From: a gamma proteobacterium symbiont of Ctena orbiculata
GTDB taxonomy: Bacteria > Pseudomonadota > Gammaproteobacteria > Chromatiales > Chromatiaceae
DNA: 64,000 nucleotides
Direction of reading: 5' to 3'
Assembly (NCBI GenBank): GCA_003058525.1
Contig: QBVD01000028.1
Location: forward strand, 1 to 64,000
In this document: positions 55,821 through 64,000 of the stretch, one piece after another
How positions within the stretch are numbered: the stretch's first letter is position 1
Layout of the letters: the number at the start of each line of letters is the position of its first letter
Made by a program: the position numbers and the translations under genes
The notes under the pieces: generated by a model
The model's database searches: none
What the model was told of the DNA's origin: nothing
Seen by the model: the letters and a program-made list of their open reading frames with translations, nothing else

Positions 55821-56503
55821 AAACTGATGTCGATAAGTTGTGCCGGGAACTCGGCTATCGCTTTACAGATCCGCAGTTGATGGAACAGGCGCTGACACAT
55901 CGCAGCGTTGGTGGTAAAAACAATGAACGCCTGGAATATCTCGGTGACGCCATTCTAGGATTTGTCATCGCCGATGAATTGTTCAAGCATTTTCGAGAAG
56001 CGACCGAAGGCCAGTTGAGCCGTTTACGTTCTAGCCTGGTCAAGCGCGATACCCTGGCCGCAGTAGCCCGCGACTTCAATCTCGGTGACTACCTCCACTT
56101 GGGGCAGGGTGAGTTACGCAGTGGCGGGCAAAGCAGAGACTCAATTCTGGCGGATGGATTGGAGGCGATCTTTGCATCGATCTATCTGGATGGGAGTTAT
56201 GAGGCGTGTCGTCATGTGATTCAGGCTATTTTTCTGCCTCGACTGAGTAGAATGAGCCTGGAGAATCAGCAGAAAGATCCCAAGACAGGATTACAGGAGT
56301 ATCTGCAGGCGAATAAGATCGATTTGCCCAGTTATGAGATTGTGGATATCAAAGGTGATCCCCACAACCAGCGCTTTACCGTAAACTGCGCTGTTATAGG
56401 TTTGGGAAAGAAGGCTACAGGAGAAGGCTCAAGCAGAAGAAAGGCTGAACAGGATGCTGCATCGAAAATGCTGACGCTTTTAGAAGATGACCAATTCAAA
56501 TAA
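55817..56503 (+). CDS. rnc: Ribonuclease III
   Basis: A 228-residue double-strand RNase for rRNA and mRNA processing. Catalytic signature ERLEYLGDAIL, second acidic site DGLEAIFASIYLDGS and a C-terminal dsRNA-binding domain (DPKTGLQEYLQ). The start is TTG 55817 overlapping the DUF4845 stop; no in-frame ATG lies nearby, so coupling is likely. It overlaps era by 17 bases. Confidence 0.97.
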   Translation: MKTDVDKLCRELGYRFTDPQLMEQALTHRSVGGKNNERLEYLGDAILGFVIADELFKHFREATEGQLSRLRSSLVKRDTLAAVARDFNLGDYLHLGQGELRSGGQSRDSILADGLEAIFASIYLDGSYEACRHVIQAIFLPRLSRMSLENQQKDPKTGLQEYLQANKIDLPSYEIVDIKGDPHNQRFTVNCAVIGLGKKATGEGSSRRKAEQDAASKMLTLLEDDQFK

Positions 56504-57386
56504 CCATTGCGGATATGCGGCGATCGTCGGACGTCCGAATGTTGGTAAATCGACACTTCTGAACCACCTGCTGGGTTTCAGGTTGGCCATTACTTCACAT
56601 AAGGCGCAAACTACGCGCCATACAATTCTTGGCATCAACACGCTTGCCGGAGGCCAGGTGATCTATGTGGATACACCGGGAATTCATCAGCGTAGCGACA
56701 ATGCCATGAACCGCTATCTCAACCGCACCGCTAAAACAGCGCTGGCAGATGTGGATCTGCTGATATTCGTGGTTGATGCGTTGAGTTGGAACAGTGAGGA
56801 TGAAAAGGTGTTGACTCTGATCAAGCAAGTCGAAACACCCACTATACTTGCTGTCAACAAAGTCGATCGAATTAAACAGAAAGAGAGGCTATTGCCCTAT
56901 CTTTCCGAGCTCTCTTCTCGCCATCACTTCGTTGAGATCGTACCGGTATCGGCAAAAAACGGAAGGAATCTGGATACACTTCAGGAACTGGTGCTCCGGA
57001 CATTGCCGGAGGCTGAGAATTTCTATCCGGACGACCAGTTGACCGACCGGCCTGAAAAATTCTTTGCCGCCGAGATGATTCGGGAACAGATTACCAGAAG
57101 GTATGCCAAGGAGCTGCCCTATGCGGTATCTGTTGAAATAGAGCGTTTTGAGGAGTTGTCAGGGCTTTATCGTATCCATGCAGTCATTTGGGTTGAGAAA
57201 GCGGGACAGAAGGGGATCCTGATCGGTAAGGACGGACAGGCCCTGAAGGAAGTGGCTACACAGGCGAGAAAAGCCATGCTGCAGTTCTTTGATTGCAAGG
57301 TACACTTGGAGCTTTGGGTTAAAGTGAAAAAAAGCTGGTCCAGTGATGAGGCGGCATTGATCCGGTTGGGCTACGGCGAAACTTAA
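56487..57386 (+). CDS. era: GTPase Era
   Basis: A 299-residue essential GTPase for 30S ribosome assembly. G1 GRPNVGKST, G3 DTPGIH, G4 NKVD and a KH domain with IGKDGQALKEV. The TAA stop lies in a 14-base match to the end of the dispersed element. Confidence 0.98.
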   Translation: MTNSNNHCGYAAIVGRPNVGKSTLLNHLLGFRLAITSHKAQTTRHTILGINTLAGGQVIYVDTPGIHQRSDNAMNRYLNRTAKTALADVDLLIFVVDALSWNSEDEKVLTLIKQVETPTILAVNKVDRIKQKERLLPYLSELSSRHHFVEIVPVSAKNGRNLDTLQELVLRTLPEAENFYPDDQLTDRPEKFFAAEMIREQITRRYAKELPYAVSVEIERFEELSGLYRIHAVIWVEKAGQKGILIGKDGQALKEVATQARKAMLQFFDCKVHLELWVKVKKSWSSDEAALIRLGYGET

Positions 57387-57396
57387 CAGGCCCTAA
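57383..57396. repeat. End of the inverted-end element at the era-recO junction
   Basis: TTAACAGGCCCTAA is identical to the terminal bases of both full copies. It contains the era stop codon, and its last A is the A of the recO ATG; its AGG could serve as recO ribosome-binding site. Confidence 0.7.
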
Positions 57397-58094
57397 TGAA
57401 TGAATTAAGTCCGGCATTTGTAATACACCGAAGAGACTATCGTAATACCAGCCTCCTGTTGGAGCTTTTTCTTGCCAATCAGGGACGGATCCCAGCGATA
57501 GCCCGTGGTGCGAAATCCGGTCATTCCTCCCGTGCCCTGTTGTTACAACCCTTTTCCCCCCTAGGTGTTACTTTGAGCGGCAGAGGTGAGGTTAAAAACC
57601 TTACACAGGTAGAACCGGATGGTCATCCCTATCGTCTGAAACAAGAGATGATCTATTGTGGAATCTATCTGAATGAGCTGTTGATGCGTCTACTACAGCG
57701 AGGAGACCCCTACCCATCCCTCTATGTCCATTATCAGCAAACACTTGCCAGGCTTGCCTTTGGGGAATCCGCCAACCAGTGTTTAAGGGACTTCGAAGTC
57801 TCCCTGGTAAGAGAGTTGGGATATGGGTTATTGTTGGATCGCACCGCGGATACCAATGAGCCGATTTCGCAAGGGCAGCTATATGAATATCACATCGAGC
57901 ATGGCCCTGTTGTCACAACAGGTAGTGGCACGGGCAGTGGCATTCATGGCCAGACACTAATCAGTCTGCACCGTGGAGAGAGACTGGATGAGCGGGGCAG
58001 AGTGGAAGCGAAACAACTCATGCGTCGGGTCATCAGCTATTATCTTGGTGACAAGCCTCTTAAAAGCAGGGAACTCTTCCAATCCCTAAAATAA
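57396..58094 (+). CDS. recO: DNA repair protein RecO
   Basis: A 232-residue RecO, which loads RecA onto SSB-coated DNA in the RecFOR pathway. N-terminal OB fold (AFVIHRRDYRNTSLLLELFL, GRIPAIARGAK) and a helical C-terminal part (CLRDFEVSLVRELGYGLLLD). Its start codon touches the repeat relic. The zinc-finger cysteines seen in some RecO proteins are absent, as is common in gammaproteobacteria. Confidence 0.96.
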   Translation: MNELSPAFVIHRRDYRNTSLLLELFLANQGRIPAIARGAKSGHSSRALLLQPFSPLGVTLSGRGEVKNLTQVEPDGHPYRLKQEMIYCGIYLNELLMRLLQRGDPYPSLYVHYQQTLARLAFGESANQCLRDFEVSLVRELGYGLLLDRTADTNEPISQGQLYEYHIEHGPVVTTGSGTGSGIHGQTLISLHRGERLDERGRVEAKQLMRRVISYYLGDKPLKSRELFQSLK

Positions 58095-58147
58095 GTAATG
58101 AAAGGCGCTTATTTCCAACCAAGGTGAATGATACTATGAATACCGCA

Positions 58148-58270
58148 GGCCGTGAAATAACGCCAATCACCGCAAATAATCGCAGATTGTGAATCGTATA
58201 CATTATCAATATTTAAATATGATTGATGTGCAAAAAATTATCGTGCGACTAGCTTTGATTTTGCGGCCAG
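58148..58270. repeat. GCAAATGAACGCCAATCACC-type repeat, locus 3
   Basis: The left arm GGCCGTGAAATAACGCCAATCACCGC starts at 58148 (shown in part: AACGCCAATCACCGCAAATA); the right arm is short (ATTTTGCGGCC ending 58268). It fills the 233-base gap between recO and pdxJ; no gene is seen there. Confidence 0.7.
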
Positions 58271-58327
58271 ACTTATTTTACGTTTTGATTTTTTCAAACT
58301 ATCCATTTTTTTGAAGGCGCTAAATAG

Positions 58328-59062
58328 ATGGACGGAAAAGAGATTTTACTTGGTGTCAACATTGACCACGTGGCTACCTTGCGTCAGGCGCGCGGAACCC
58401 GATATCCCGAACCGGTACAGGCCGCCCTGGTTGCAGAACAGGCAGGCGCAGATGCTATTACCCTGCATTTGAGGGAGGATCGCAGACACATCCAGGATAG
58501 AGATGTTGAAATCTTAAGCGACCTGTTGCAAACGCGAATGAATCTTGAGATGGCTGCAACATCGGAAATGGCTGCCATTGCGAAACGCTTTAGCCCCCAC
58601 GACTGTTGTTTGGTGCCGGAAAAACGAGAGGAGTTGACCACCGAGGGTGGTCTGGACGTGGCAGGTAATTTGGACTACATGACTGATTTCTGTGCTGAGC
58701 TTAATGATGCCGGAATCCGTGTGTCACTCTTTATCGATGCAGATTCCAAGCAGTTGGAGGCCGCTAAGGAAAGTGGTGCGCCTGTAGTTGAAATACATAC
58801 CGGTCACTATGCAGATGCGGCATCAGACAGAATTAAGCGTTCCGAACTAGAACGTATAATCAATGCAGTAGAATATGGAAACAGCCTTGGATTACAGGTC
58901 AATGCGGGGCATGGATTGGATTACCATAATGTTAAAGCCATTGTCGCCATAGCAGGGATCACCGAGTTGAATATCGGACACGCCATAATCAGTCGTGCGC
59001 TTTTCCATGGTCTTGACCAGGCAGTAAGAGAGATGAAGGCACTCTGTAGCAATATGATTTAG
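58328..59062 (+). CDS. pdxJ: Pyridoxine 5'-phosphate synthase
   Basis: A 244-residue TIM-barrel enzyme joining 1-deoxyxylulose 5-phosphate and aminoacetone 3-phosphate, the last step of pyridoxine 5'-phosphate synthesis. [20 protein letters not shown] is the diagnostic start, with [29 protein letters not shown] and VNAGHGLDY further on. Its position after recO is the usual one. Confidence 0.98.
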   Translation: MDGKEILLGVNIDHVATLRQARGTRYPEPVQAALVAEQAGADAITLHLREDRRHIQDRDVEILSDLLQTRMNLEMAATSEMAAIAKRFSPHDCCLVPEKREELTTEGGLDVAGNLDYMTDFCAELNDAGIRVSLFIDADSKQLEAAKESGAPVVEIHTGHYADAASDRIKRSELERIINAVEYGNSLGLQVNAGHGLDYHNVKAIVAIAGITELNIGHAIISRALFHGLDQAVREMKALCSNMI

Positions 59063-59142
59063 TGCAAACAGGCACTGGTGCAATATGGTTACTGCCTGAC
59101 AAGGTCAATCATTGGCCATAAATATACAGTAATTAGCTTTCA

Positions 59143-60126
59143 TCAGCCGACCAGCTGCGTGCGCATGACGATTGCCAGGACTACCAGTACCAAGGTGGCA
59201 ATCCAAACCGCAATATAGATCCTCATTGCCCGTTTTGCCTTGGTTTTCTCGGCCCAGGTGCGTGGCTGGATGCCTTTTACCAGAAACACAAGCTTGGCCG
59301 CAAGGTTGACGCAAACGATATTTGCTGCAAGCAGTAGTGCCGCACCCATCGCCAAATCCACCCGCCAGTGACCCAGTGTCAGGCCTACCGCAGCGGCAGG
59401 TGGCAGCAGGGCAACCGCAACCATGACACCGACCAATACACTTGGCAGACCCGTGGTGAGTGAGAGTGCGGCAGCCGCTCCAGAGGCAAGAGCAAGGGCT
59501 AGAGAATCCATGCCGACATCTGTCCGTGCCAGCAGTTCAGGACTATCTAAACCGAAAGGCCATAGTAACCCGATGATATAGGAGAGGCCGATAGCAATGA
59601 CGATACCTGTAAGCAGGGATTTGAGGGAGTTCTTCATCAGATGAACATCACCCAATGCAGTGCCGAGACCGAAGGCAAGATTGGGACCCAGCAGGGGAGC
59701 GATAACCATGGCTCCGATGATGACTGCGACATTGTCCTTCACCAGCCCGATCGCCGCTACGATGGTCGATAAGATGACCAGGAAGATAAAATTGCTGTCC
59801 AGACGCGCGTTCTTATCCACGGCTGCATACATTGCTTCCCGTGTCGAACTGGCGGAATCCTCTTCTCTTTCCTGCTCGGTCCTTGCACGTGGCAGGGTGG
59901 CGTCGACAGGAAAGACGATGATGCGGGCGGTCGATTGAGCACCGAGTATATTCTGCAACGCATCGAGAGCCGGTTGCACATTTTCGTCAGTGACCAGCAT
60001 GCGCATAGGTTGCCTGCCATCCTCTCCCTCCTGCCCCAGCCTGAAATCCCTGGCCTTGTACTTCTCGGCGATAATGGAAATAGTGGGGTGGCTGCTGGCG
60101 TTGGCAATGACTTCTATCAGCTTCAT
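59143..60126 (-). CDS. DUF389 family membrane protein
   Basis: A 327-residue protein with a soluble N-terminal part (about 1-105) and six or more transmembrane helices in the DUF389 domain (VAVIIGAMVIAPLLGPNLAF, then LVGVMVAVALLPPAAAVGLT). Function unknown; hydrophobic, transporter-like. Convergent with pdxJ. Not obviously in an operon. Confidence 0.92.
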   Translation of the reverse strand: MKLIEVIANASSHPTISIIAEKYKARDFRLGQEGEDGRQPMRMLVTDENVQPALDALQNILGAQSTARIIVFPVDATLPRARTEQEREEDSASSTREAMYAAVDKNARLDSNFIFLVILSTIVAAIGLVKDNVAVIIGAMVIAPLLGPNLAFGLGTALGDVHLMKNSLKSLLTGIVIAIGLSYIIGLLWPFGLDSPELLARTDVGMDSLALALASGAAAALSLTTGLPSVLVGVMVAVALLPPAAAVGLTLGHWRVDLAMGAALLLAANIVCVNLAAKLVFLVKGIQPRTWAEKTKAKRAMRIYIAVWIATLVLVVLAIVMRTQLVG

Positions 60127-60526
60127 TTCTTGTTTCTACTCATATGAAAACGAGGCTTGCGGGCGTTTATCAGATTGTCTGAATTGGGTAAGTAATCTGT
60201 CCAATCAATCATAAGAGAAAAATATGATGTAACTGCAAATAAACGTAAATCACCGCATATTTAACGCCAATCTTATAACTATTTCATATGGCATTCATGC
60301 TATTTCCGATTAATCCGACTCGTCTGAGGATCATTCAAAGTTGTCTGAATAGAATTGTTTAGACACATAGCCAACAATTTCGGGGGATAAATACAATTTC
60401 GCATTCATGTGTAGCCTTTTTGTGGCGCTGCTGATACCCGGCCAGTCTGATGAAGAGTGGGGGTCTTTCTATCATATCGTGTAATGAATACTGCGGAAAT
60501 CGCATGGATTTCATGCTTAGTCGTCC
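60127..60526. other. Intergenic with repeat locus 4
   Basis: A 400-base gap. Apart from the short repeat at 60234-60281 it holds AT-rich DNA with no gene, terminator or RNA that I can support. Confidence 0.4.
60234..60281. repeat. GCAAATGAACGCCAATCACC-type repeat, locus 4 (degenerate)
   Basis: GCAAATAAACGTAAATCACC followed by GCATATTTAACGCCAATC contains the two core words of the family (GCAAATxAACGxxAATCACCGC and AACGCCAATC). No clear reverse arm is present, so this is a partial or decayed copy. Confidence 0.6.
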
Positions 60527-60823
60527 TAGGGCCTGTTAACACTAATCCAATACGCCCTGCTGGGGCTGTTTTTGTGCCCAGCAAGGCAGAATGAGCGTAG
60601 TGTAGTTATTCTACATGAGCGAATGATAACGCCGCTGGGGGCGAAAACAGCCCCAGCCCTTCGGGTTGTGCCTGAAAAAGCGCCACTCGGCGTTACTCGT
60701 CGCTCATTTGGAATAACCAAACCTCTCTCCTCGCGCCCCGAAGGAAGTGCCCTTGGGGTGCGCCTTGATTGGCGCTTTTTCAGACACAACAGGGCGCATT
60801 GGATTAGTGTTAACAGGCCCTAA
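60527..60823. repeat. Dispersed inverted-end element, complete copy
   Basis: A 297-base element bounded by 33-base inverted ends (TAGGGCCTGTTAACACTAAT onward at 60527, reverse at 60791-60823) with one mismatch. Inside are stem A (GCTGGGGCTGTTTT 60559-60572 with AAAACAGCCCCAGC 60644-60657) and stem B (TTGTGCCTGAAAAAGCGCC 60666-60684 with GGCGCTTTTTCAGACACAA 60772-60790). TA lies at both outer edges, as after TA-targeted insertion. Symmetric ORFs on both strands end in the same residues and are by-products of the inverted ends. No transposase is encoded, so it is MITE-like. Confidence 0.88.
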
Positions 60824-60848
60824 CTTCAAGTGCCCGATTGTATGTGCA

Positions 60849-61643
60849 CTACTTTTTGGCCGGTAGCGCCATCATTTGTCTGCAAATAGGCGACAGGTTC
60901 AGTCCTGTCGACTGGTACATTGTCTTGGCCCGCTGCATCAGTGAGACAAGTGAGGGTGATGGCGTGACAGTACAAAACAGTACAATGTTGTCCATATCGG
61001 CCACATCGTATAGTAAGATCCAGGGGAATGCACTGCGTAGAGTGATCAGAACCTCAATGATCTCGGATTCCGATCTGGGCAGAATATTGACTGCAAACAC
61101 CCCACCTGTATTCAATGCGCGAGCTGCATGCATGACAAATTCAGTGGAGAGCTGTGAATTGGCGGTTCCCTGTCTGGTACATATATCGGATACCAGAATG
61201 TCGAAACCACCCTGATTTATCTCGAGATATTTTTCTGCCGGCAACTGAAAAACTGTATGGCTTGATGGGATATGGAAATATTGTTTGGATATTTCAATTA
61301 TTCTGGCGTCGATTTCGACTGATACCAACTCAATATCGGAAAATTGCGACAGAATGAACCTTTCAATCGAACCGGAACCCAGCCCCAGGTTGAGCAGATT
61401 GCTTGGTCGCGGCATAAACAGGAGTGAACAAAGCAGTGCCTGAATATAGGTGAGTACAGGAAGGGCCGGTTCCTTTAACAACATGACTGATTGGATGGTA
61501 CCGTCAGGAAACCGGATCCATCGTAAGTCACCATTCTGGCGTATATCCAAACCCTCTAAATCTGCCGTTCGATGATTAACCTGTTCTCCTGGTAGAGTCA
61601 GAAGATGCTCCATGTTCATGGTGTATTGCTCTATCTTGAGCAT
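60849..61643 (-). CDS. Spermidine synthase-like methyltransferase-fold protein
   Basis: A 264-residue protein with the Rossmann core of the spermidine/spermine synthase family: LLNLGLGSGSIERFILSQF (motif I), LVSVEIDARIIEIS and DILVSDICTRQG. The aminopropyltransferase YHE-type substrate loop is not evident. No AdoMet decarboxylase gene is near, so true polyamine synthesis is doubtful. It sits alone next to the dispersed element. Confidence 0.8.
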   Translation of the reverse strand: MLKIEQYTMNMEHLLTLPGEQVNHRTADLEGLDIRQNGDLRWIRFPDGTIQSVMLLKEPALPVLTYIQALLCSLLFMPRPSNLLNLGLGSGSIERFILSQFSDIELVSVEIDARIIEISKQYFHIPSSHTVFQLPAEKYLEINQGGFDILVSDICTRQGTANSQLSTEFVMHAARALNTGGVFAVNILPRSESEIIEVLITLRSAFPWILLYDVADMDNIVLFCTVTPSPSLVSLMQRAKTMYQSTGLNLSPICRQMMALPAKK

Positions 61644-61710
61644 GGTTTTTTACTGTACAGATGTGTGTGGACCCTGCGAGGGCAGTGAGAGTTAAAGTAG
61701 TGCCGGATGG

Positions 61711-62139
61711 CTAGCTGCTTATGTAACTGACCAATTGTTCGATCACGAATTGCTGTTCTTCAATGATCGCTTTTACCAGGTCGCCGATGGAGATGATGCC
61801 GACAAGCTCATTATCTTTCATTACTGGGAGATGACGGATGCGTTTTTCCGTCATGATCGCCATACACTCCTCGGTGGTTTGTTCAGGGTTGACCACCAGA
61901 ACCTGGCTACTCATTATCTCTTTTACCCGGGTCTCTTTCGATGTACGTCCCTTCAGTATGATGTTGCGGGCATAATCGCGCTCGGAAAAGAGTCCGACTA
62001 TCTTTTTGTCCTTCATAACGACCAGAGAACCGATCTCTTTGTCGGCCATCGATTGCAAGGCTTCGAACACCGAGGCATTGGGATCGATGGTCTCGATATC
62101 GTAACCCTTGCGTTGTAAAAGCTGATTGACTGTTAACAT
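61711..62139 (-). CDS. Two-CBS-domain protein
   Basis: A 142-residue protein made of a CBS pair (about 8-65: ASVFEALQSMADKEIGSLVV, GLFSERDYAR; and 73-130: TTEECMAIMTEKRIRHLPVM, VGIISIGDLVKAII). Such proteins bind adenine nucleotides or other ligands and often regulate partner enzymes. Target unknown. Confidence 0.95.
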   Translation of the reverse strand: MLTVNQLLQRKGYDIETIDPNASVFEALQSMADKEIGSLVVMKDKKIVGLFSERDYARNIILKGRTSKETRVKEIMSSQVLVVNPEQTTEECMAIMTEKRIRHLPVMKDNELVGIISIGDLVKAIIEEQQFVIEQLVSYISS

Positions 62140-62304
62140 GCCGATGCCTCCTGTGGATTTTTCTCGTTAGTACTCGTGCATAGTGTATGAGGTCGTCTAT
62201 AAACCCCAAACTGACTTGGATTTCCCATAATAATAGATCATGAAGCCCCGAAAGAGGGAAATCAGTACTGCGTTCAGTAGGTAAATCGGGGTAAAATCAA
62301 GGCC

Positions 62305-63198
62305 ATGAAATACAAAACAATTGAACAATTCGTCGGTAATACACCGCTGGTCAGACTTCAGCGTCTGCCCGGTGATGACAGTAATACTCTGCTTGTGAAA
62401 CTGGAGGGGAACAATCCCGCAGGCTCGGTGAAAGACAGGGCTGCCGTCAGTATGATCAGCCATGCCGAGGCTCGTGGAGAGATCAAGCCCGGTGACACCC
62501 TGATCGAAGCCACAAGTGGAAATACAGGGATCGCACTGGCAATGGCGGCAGCGATCAAGGGTTATCGATTGATTTTGGTGATGCCTGAACACATGAGCCT
62601 GGAACGGCGTGCTGTGATGAAAGCATTCGGGGCTGAACTGCTATTGACCCCTAAAGAGGGCAGTATGGAAGCCGCTATCGACAAGGCAAGAGAACTGGAG
62701 GCTTCAGGTCGCGGATTGATTCTTGATCAGTTTTCCAATCAGGATAATCCCCAAGCCCATATTGAAGGTACCGGACCTGAGATCTGGCGGGATACAAACG
62801 GTGAAGTGACCCATTTTGTGAGTGCCATGGGCACTACGGGTACCATTATGGGTACCTCTGTCTATCTCAAACAGCAGAATCCTCAGATTGAAATCGTCGG
62901 TGTTCAGCCCATGGAAGGTTCGAATATACCGGGGATTCGCCGCTGGCCTGAGGCCTATTTGCCAAAAATCTACGATGCCTCGAGGGTTGATCGGATAATC
63001 GATGTTTCTCAAACGGATGCGGAAGAGACGACACGTCAATTGGCGGCCAAAGAGGGGATCTTCGCCGGTATCTCCTCCGGTGGAGCCGTTGCCGCTGCGC
63101 TGAAACTGGCCTCGGTGGTGGAGAATGCGGTGATTGTCTCCATAATCTGTGACCGGGGTGATCGCTACCTCTCCACCGACGTCTTTCCAGCAAGCTGA
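62305..63198 (+). CDS. cysM: Cysteine synthase B
   Basis: A 297-residue PLP enzyme making cysteine from O-acetylserine and sulfide or thiosulfate. PLP lysine K43 lies in NPAGSVKDRA, the phosphate loop is TSGNTGIALA, and GISSGGAVAA is at the end. CysM is favoured over CysK by the start EQFVGNTPLVRLQRL and length. rlmD follows after 1 base. Confidence 0.95.
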   Translation: MKYKTIEQFVGNTPLVRLQRLPGDDSNTLLVKLEGNNPAGSVKDRAAVSMISHAEARGEIKPGDTLIEATSGNTGIALAMAAAIKGYRLILVMPEHMSLERRAVMKAFGAELLLTPKEGSMEAAIDKARELEASGRGLILDQFSNQDNPQAHIEGTGPEIWRDTNGEVTHFVSAMGTTGTIMGTSVYLKQQNPQIEIVGVQPMEGSNIPGIRRWPEAYLPKIYDASRVDRIIDVSQTDAEETTRQLAAKEGIFAGISSGGAVAAALKLASVVENAVIVSIICDRGDRYLSTDVFPAS

Positions 63199-63199
63199 A

Positions 63200-64000
63200 A
63201 TGGGGCGCAGACGCAGACGCCAACCGCTCCCTGTGGAGCCGGTCGAAGCCGAGATAGAATCCCTGACCCAAGATGGGAAAGGCGTGGCCCATATCGACGG
63301 CAAGGCGACATTCGTCTATGGATCGCTACCGGGTGAGCGGGTGCGCTTTGTCTATACCGGACGTCGACGTAAATATGACGAGGGCAGAGTGGTTGAGGTC
63401 ATCGAGCCTTCGCCACAGCGAACAGAGCCCCGCTGCAGTCAATTCGGCATTTGCGGTGGCTGTAGCCTCCAGCATCAACAGTCGGAAGCACAGGTTGCCA
63501 GCAAGCAGCAGGCAATGCTGGATGCCTTGAAGCATATCGGTAAAGTCGAGCCTGAGGAGGTAATGAGTCCCCTGGTGTGTGAGTCAGTCTGGGGTTATCG
63601 TCGCAAGGCCCGCTTGGGTGTGCGCTATGTGCCGAAGAAAGGCGGTACCTTGGTAGGCTTTCGCGAGCGGGGTTCATCCTTCGTTGCCGATATCGATCAA
63701 TGCCATATTTTGCATCCCAGGGTAGGTCAACTGATACCGCAGCTTAGTGCATTGATCGATCAGTTATCGATACATGATCAAATCCCTCAGATCGAGATGG
63801 CCATGGGCGATGAGGAGTGCATTCTGATCTTTCGCATGCTGTCGCCACCTTCCGACGAAGACTTGATGAAGCTCGCGATATTTGCCCCCCGGCATCGTAT
63901 TTCAATTTATATCCAGGAAGGCGGGCCTGAATCAATCCGCCCATTGGACTTTGAGCCTACAACGCTCAGCTATTCACTGCCCGAGTATGATCTCCAGCTC
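63200..64000 (+). CDS. rlmD: 23S rRNA (uracil-1939-C5) methyltransferase RlmD, 5' part
   Basis: The frame from ATG 63200 stays open to the window end (267 codons) and gives the N-terminal part of RlmD/RumA. It has an Arg-rich start (MGRRRRRQ), a TRAM domain (about 15-75, with QDGKGVAHIDGK) and the 4Fe-4S motif C-x5-C-x2-C in RCSQFGICGGCSLQH. The SAM-binding catalytic half lies outside the window. The cysM-rlmD pairing is common in gammaproteobacteria. Confidence 0.93.
   Translation, partial: MGRRRRRQPLPVEPVEAEIESLTQDGKGVAHIDGKATFVYGSLPGERVRFVYTGRRRKYDEGRVVEVIEPSPQRTEPRCSQFGICGGCSLQHQQSEAQVASKQQAMLDALKHIGKVEPEEVMSPLVCESVWGYRRKARLGVRYVPKKGGTLVGFRERGSSFVADIDQCHILHPRVGQLIPQLSALIDQLSIHDQIPQIEMAMGDEECILIFRMLSPPSDEDLMKLAIFAPRHRISIYIQEGGPESIRPLDFEPTTLSYSLPEYDLQL

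Noticed and set aside
59063-59142. Terminator between convergent pdxJ and the DUF389 gene (CAGGCA/TGCCTG)
   Set aside because: Six base pairs with an 18-base loop and no T tract on either strand; not convincing.
60572-60823. ORFs on both strands of the complete element (and 91-324 in copy 1)
   Set aside because: They arise from the inverted ends: plus and minus frames finish with the same residues, no domain is visible, and the two copies do not keep the same frame.
1-64000. tRNA or rRNA genes
   Set aside because: All gaps were read for cloverleaf arms and GGTTCRANYCC-type T-loops; none found. The gaps are short or filled with the repeats listed.

Overview
The window reads as chromosomal DNA of a free-living or symbiotic gammaproteobacterium, most like the Chromatiales-type sulfur oxidisers (Sedimenticola / Thiodiazotropha-like). 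That placement is an inference from gene content and protein character; no 16S or sulfur gene lies here. The supporting synteny is nadB / rpoE-rseABC-mucD / lepA-lepB-rnc-era-recO-pdxJ, fleQ-fleS-fleR-fliEFGHIJ, and DUF971-hemH. Nothing suggests a plasmid or prophage, and I saw no tRNA, rRNA or CRISPR array.

Layout. (1) 0.4-9.0 kb, minus strand: a complete nine-gene V/A-type rotary ATPase operon (H-C-I-K-F-E-A-B-D in transcription order). (2) 9.2-11.6 kb, minus: an unknown protein, hemH and a DUF971 protein, tightly coupled. (3) 11.7-15.2 kb, plus: pckA, nth and small DUF genes. (4) 15.3-16.3 kb, minus: an FHA and a PilZ protein, divergent from the flagellar block. (5) 16.7-26.5 kb, plus: fleQ, fleSR and fliEFGHIJ, with two sigma-54-type promoters visible; then an EAL-HDOD protein with a shortened EAL domain. 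(6) 28.0-29.9 kb, minus: fliK with a stand-alone FlhB-tail gene, and a small secreted Cys-rich protein. (7) 30.3-33 kb: a membrane pentapeptide-repeat protein, amrA (AMMECR1) and rdgC. (8) 33.2-36.6 kb, minus: nucleotide-sugar enzymes leading towards UDP-GalNAcA-type sugars. (9) 37-46.2 kb: a B12-type radical SAM protein, tmcA, hypF, then amrS-amrB coupled to a RepB-like primase-domain gene. (10) 46.3-59 kb: nadB, the envelope-stress operon, lepA-lepB, rnc-era-recO and pdxJ. (11) 59-64 kb: a DUF389 membrane protein, a spermidine-synthase-like protein, a CBS protein, cysM and the 5' part of rlmD, which is cut by the window end.

Functional themes are ion-motive energy (V/A-ATPase), the flagellar regulatory cascade with several c-di-GMP-related proteins (FleQ, PilZ, EAL-HDOD), envelope stress and protein export, and the poorly understood AmmeMemoRadiSam set, here split over 14 kb.

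The most unusual structure is not coding. Two dispersed repeat families sit between genes. The first is a ~297-bp element with 33-bp inverted ends and two internal stems; its two copies differ by compensating base changes, and relics of its ends form the stop codon of rdgC, the stop codon of era and possibly the 5' end of tmcA. The second is a shorter GCAAATGAACGCCAATCACC-type palindromic repeat found at four places. The best protein-level leads are the amrS-amrB-primase coupling and the in-frame loss inside the EAL domain.
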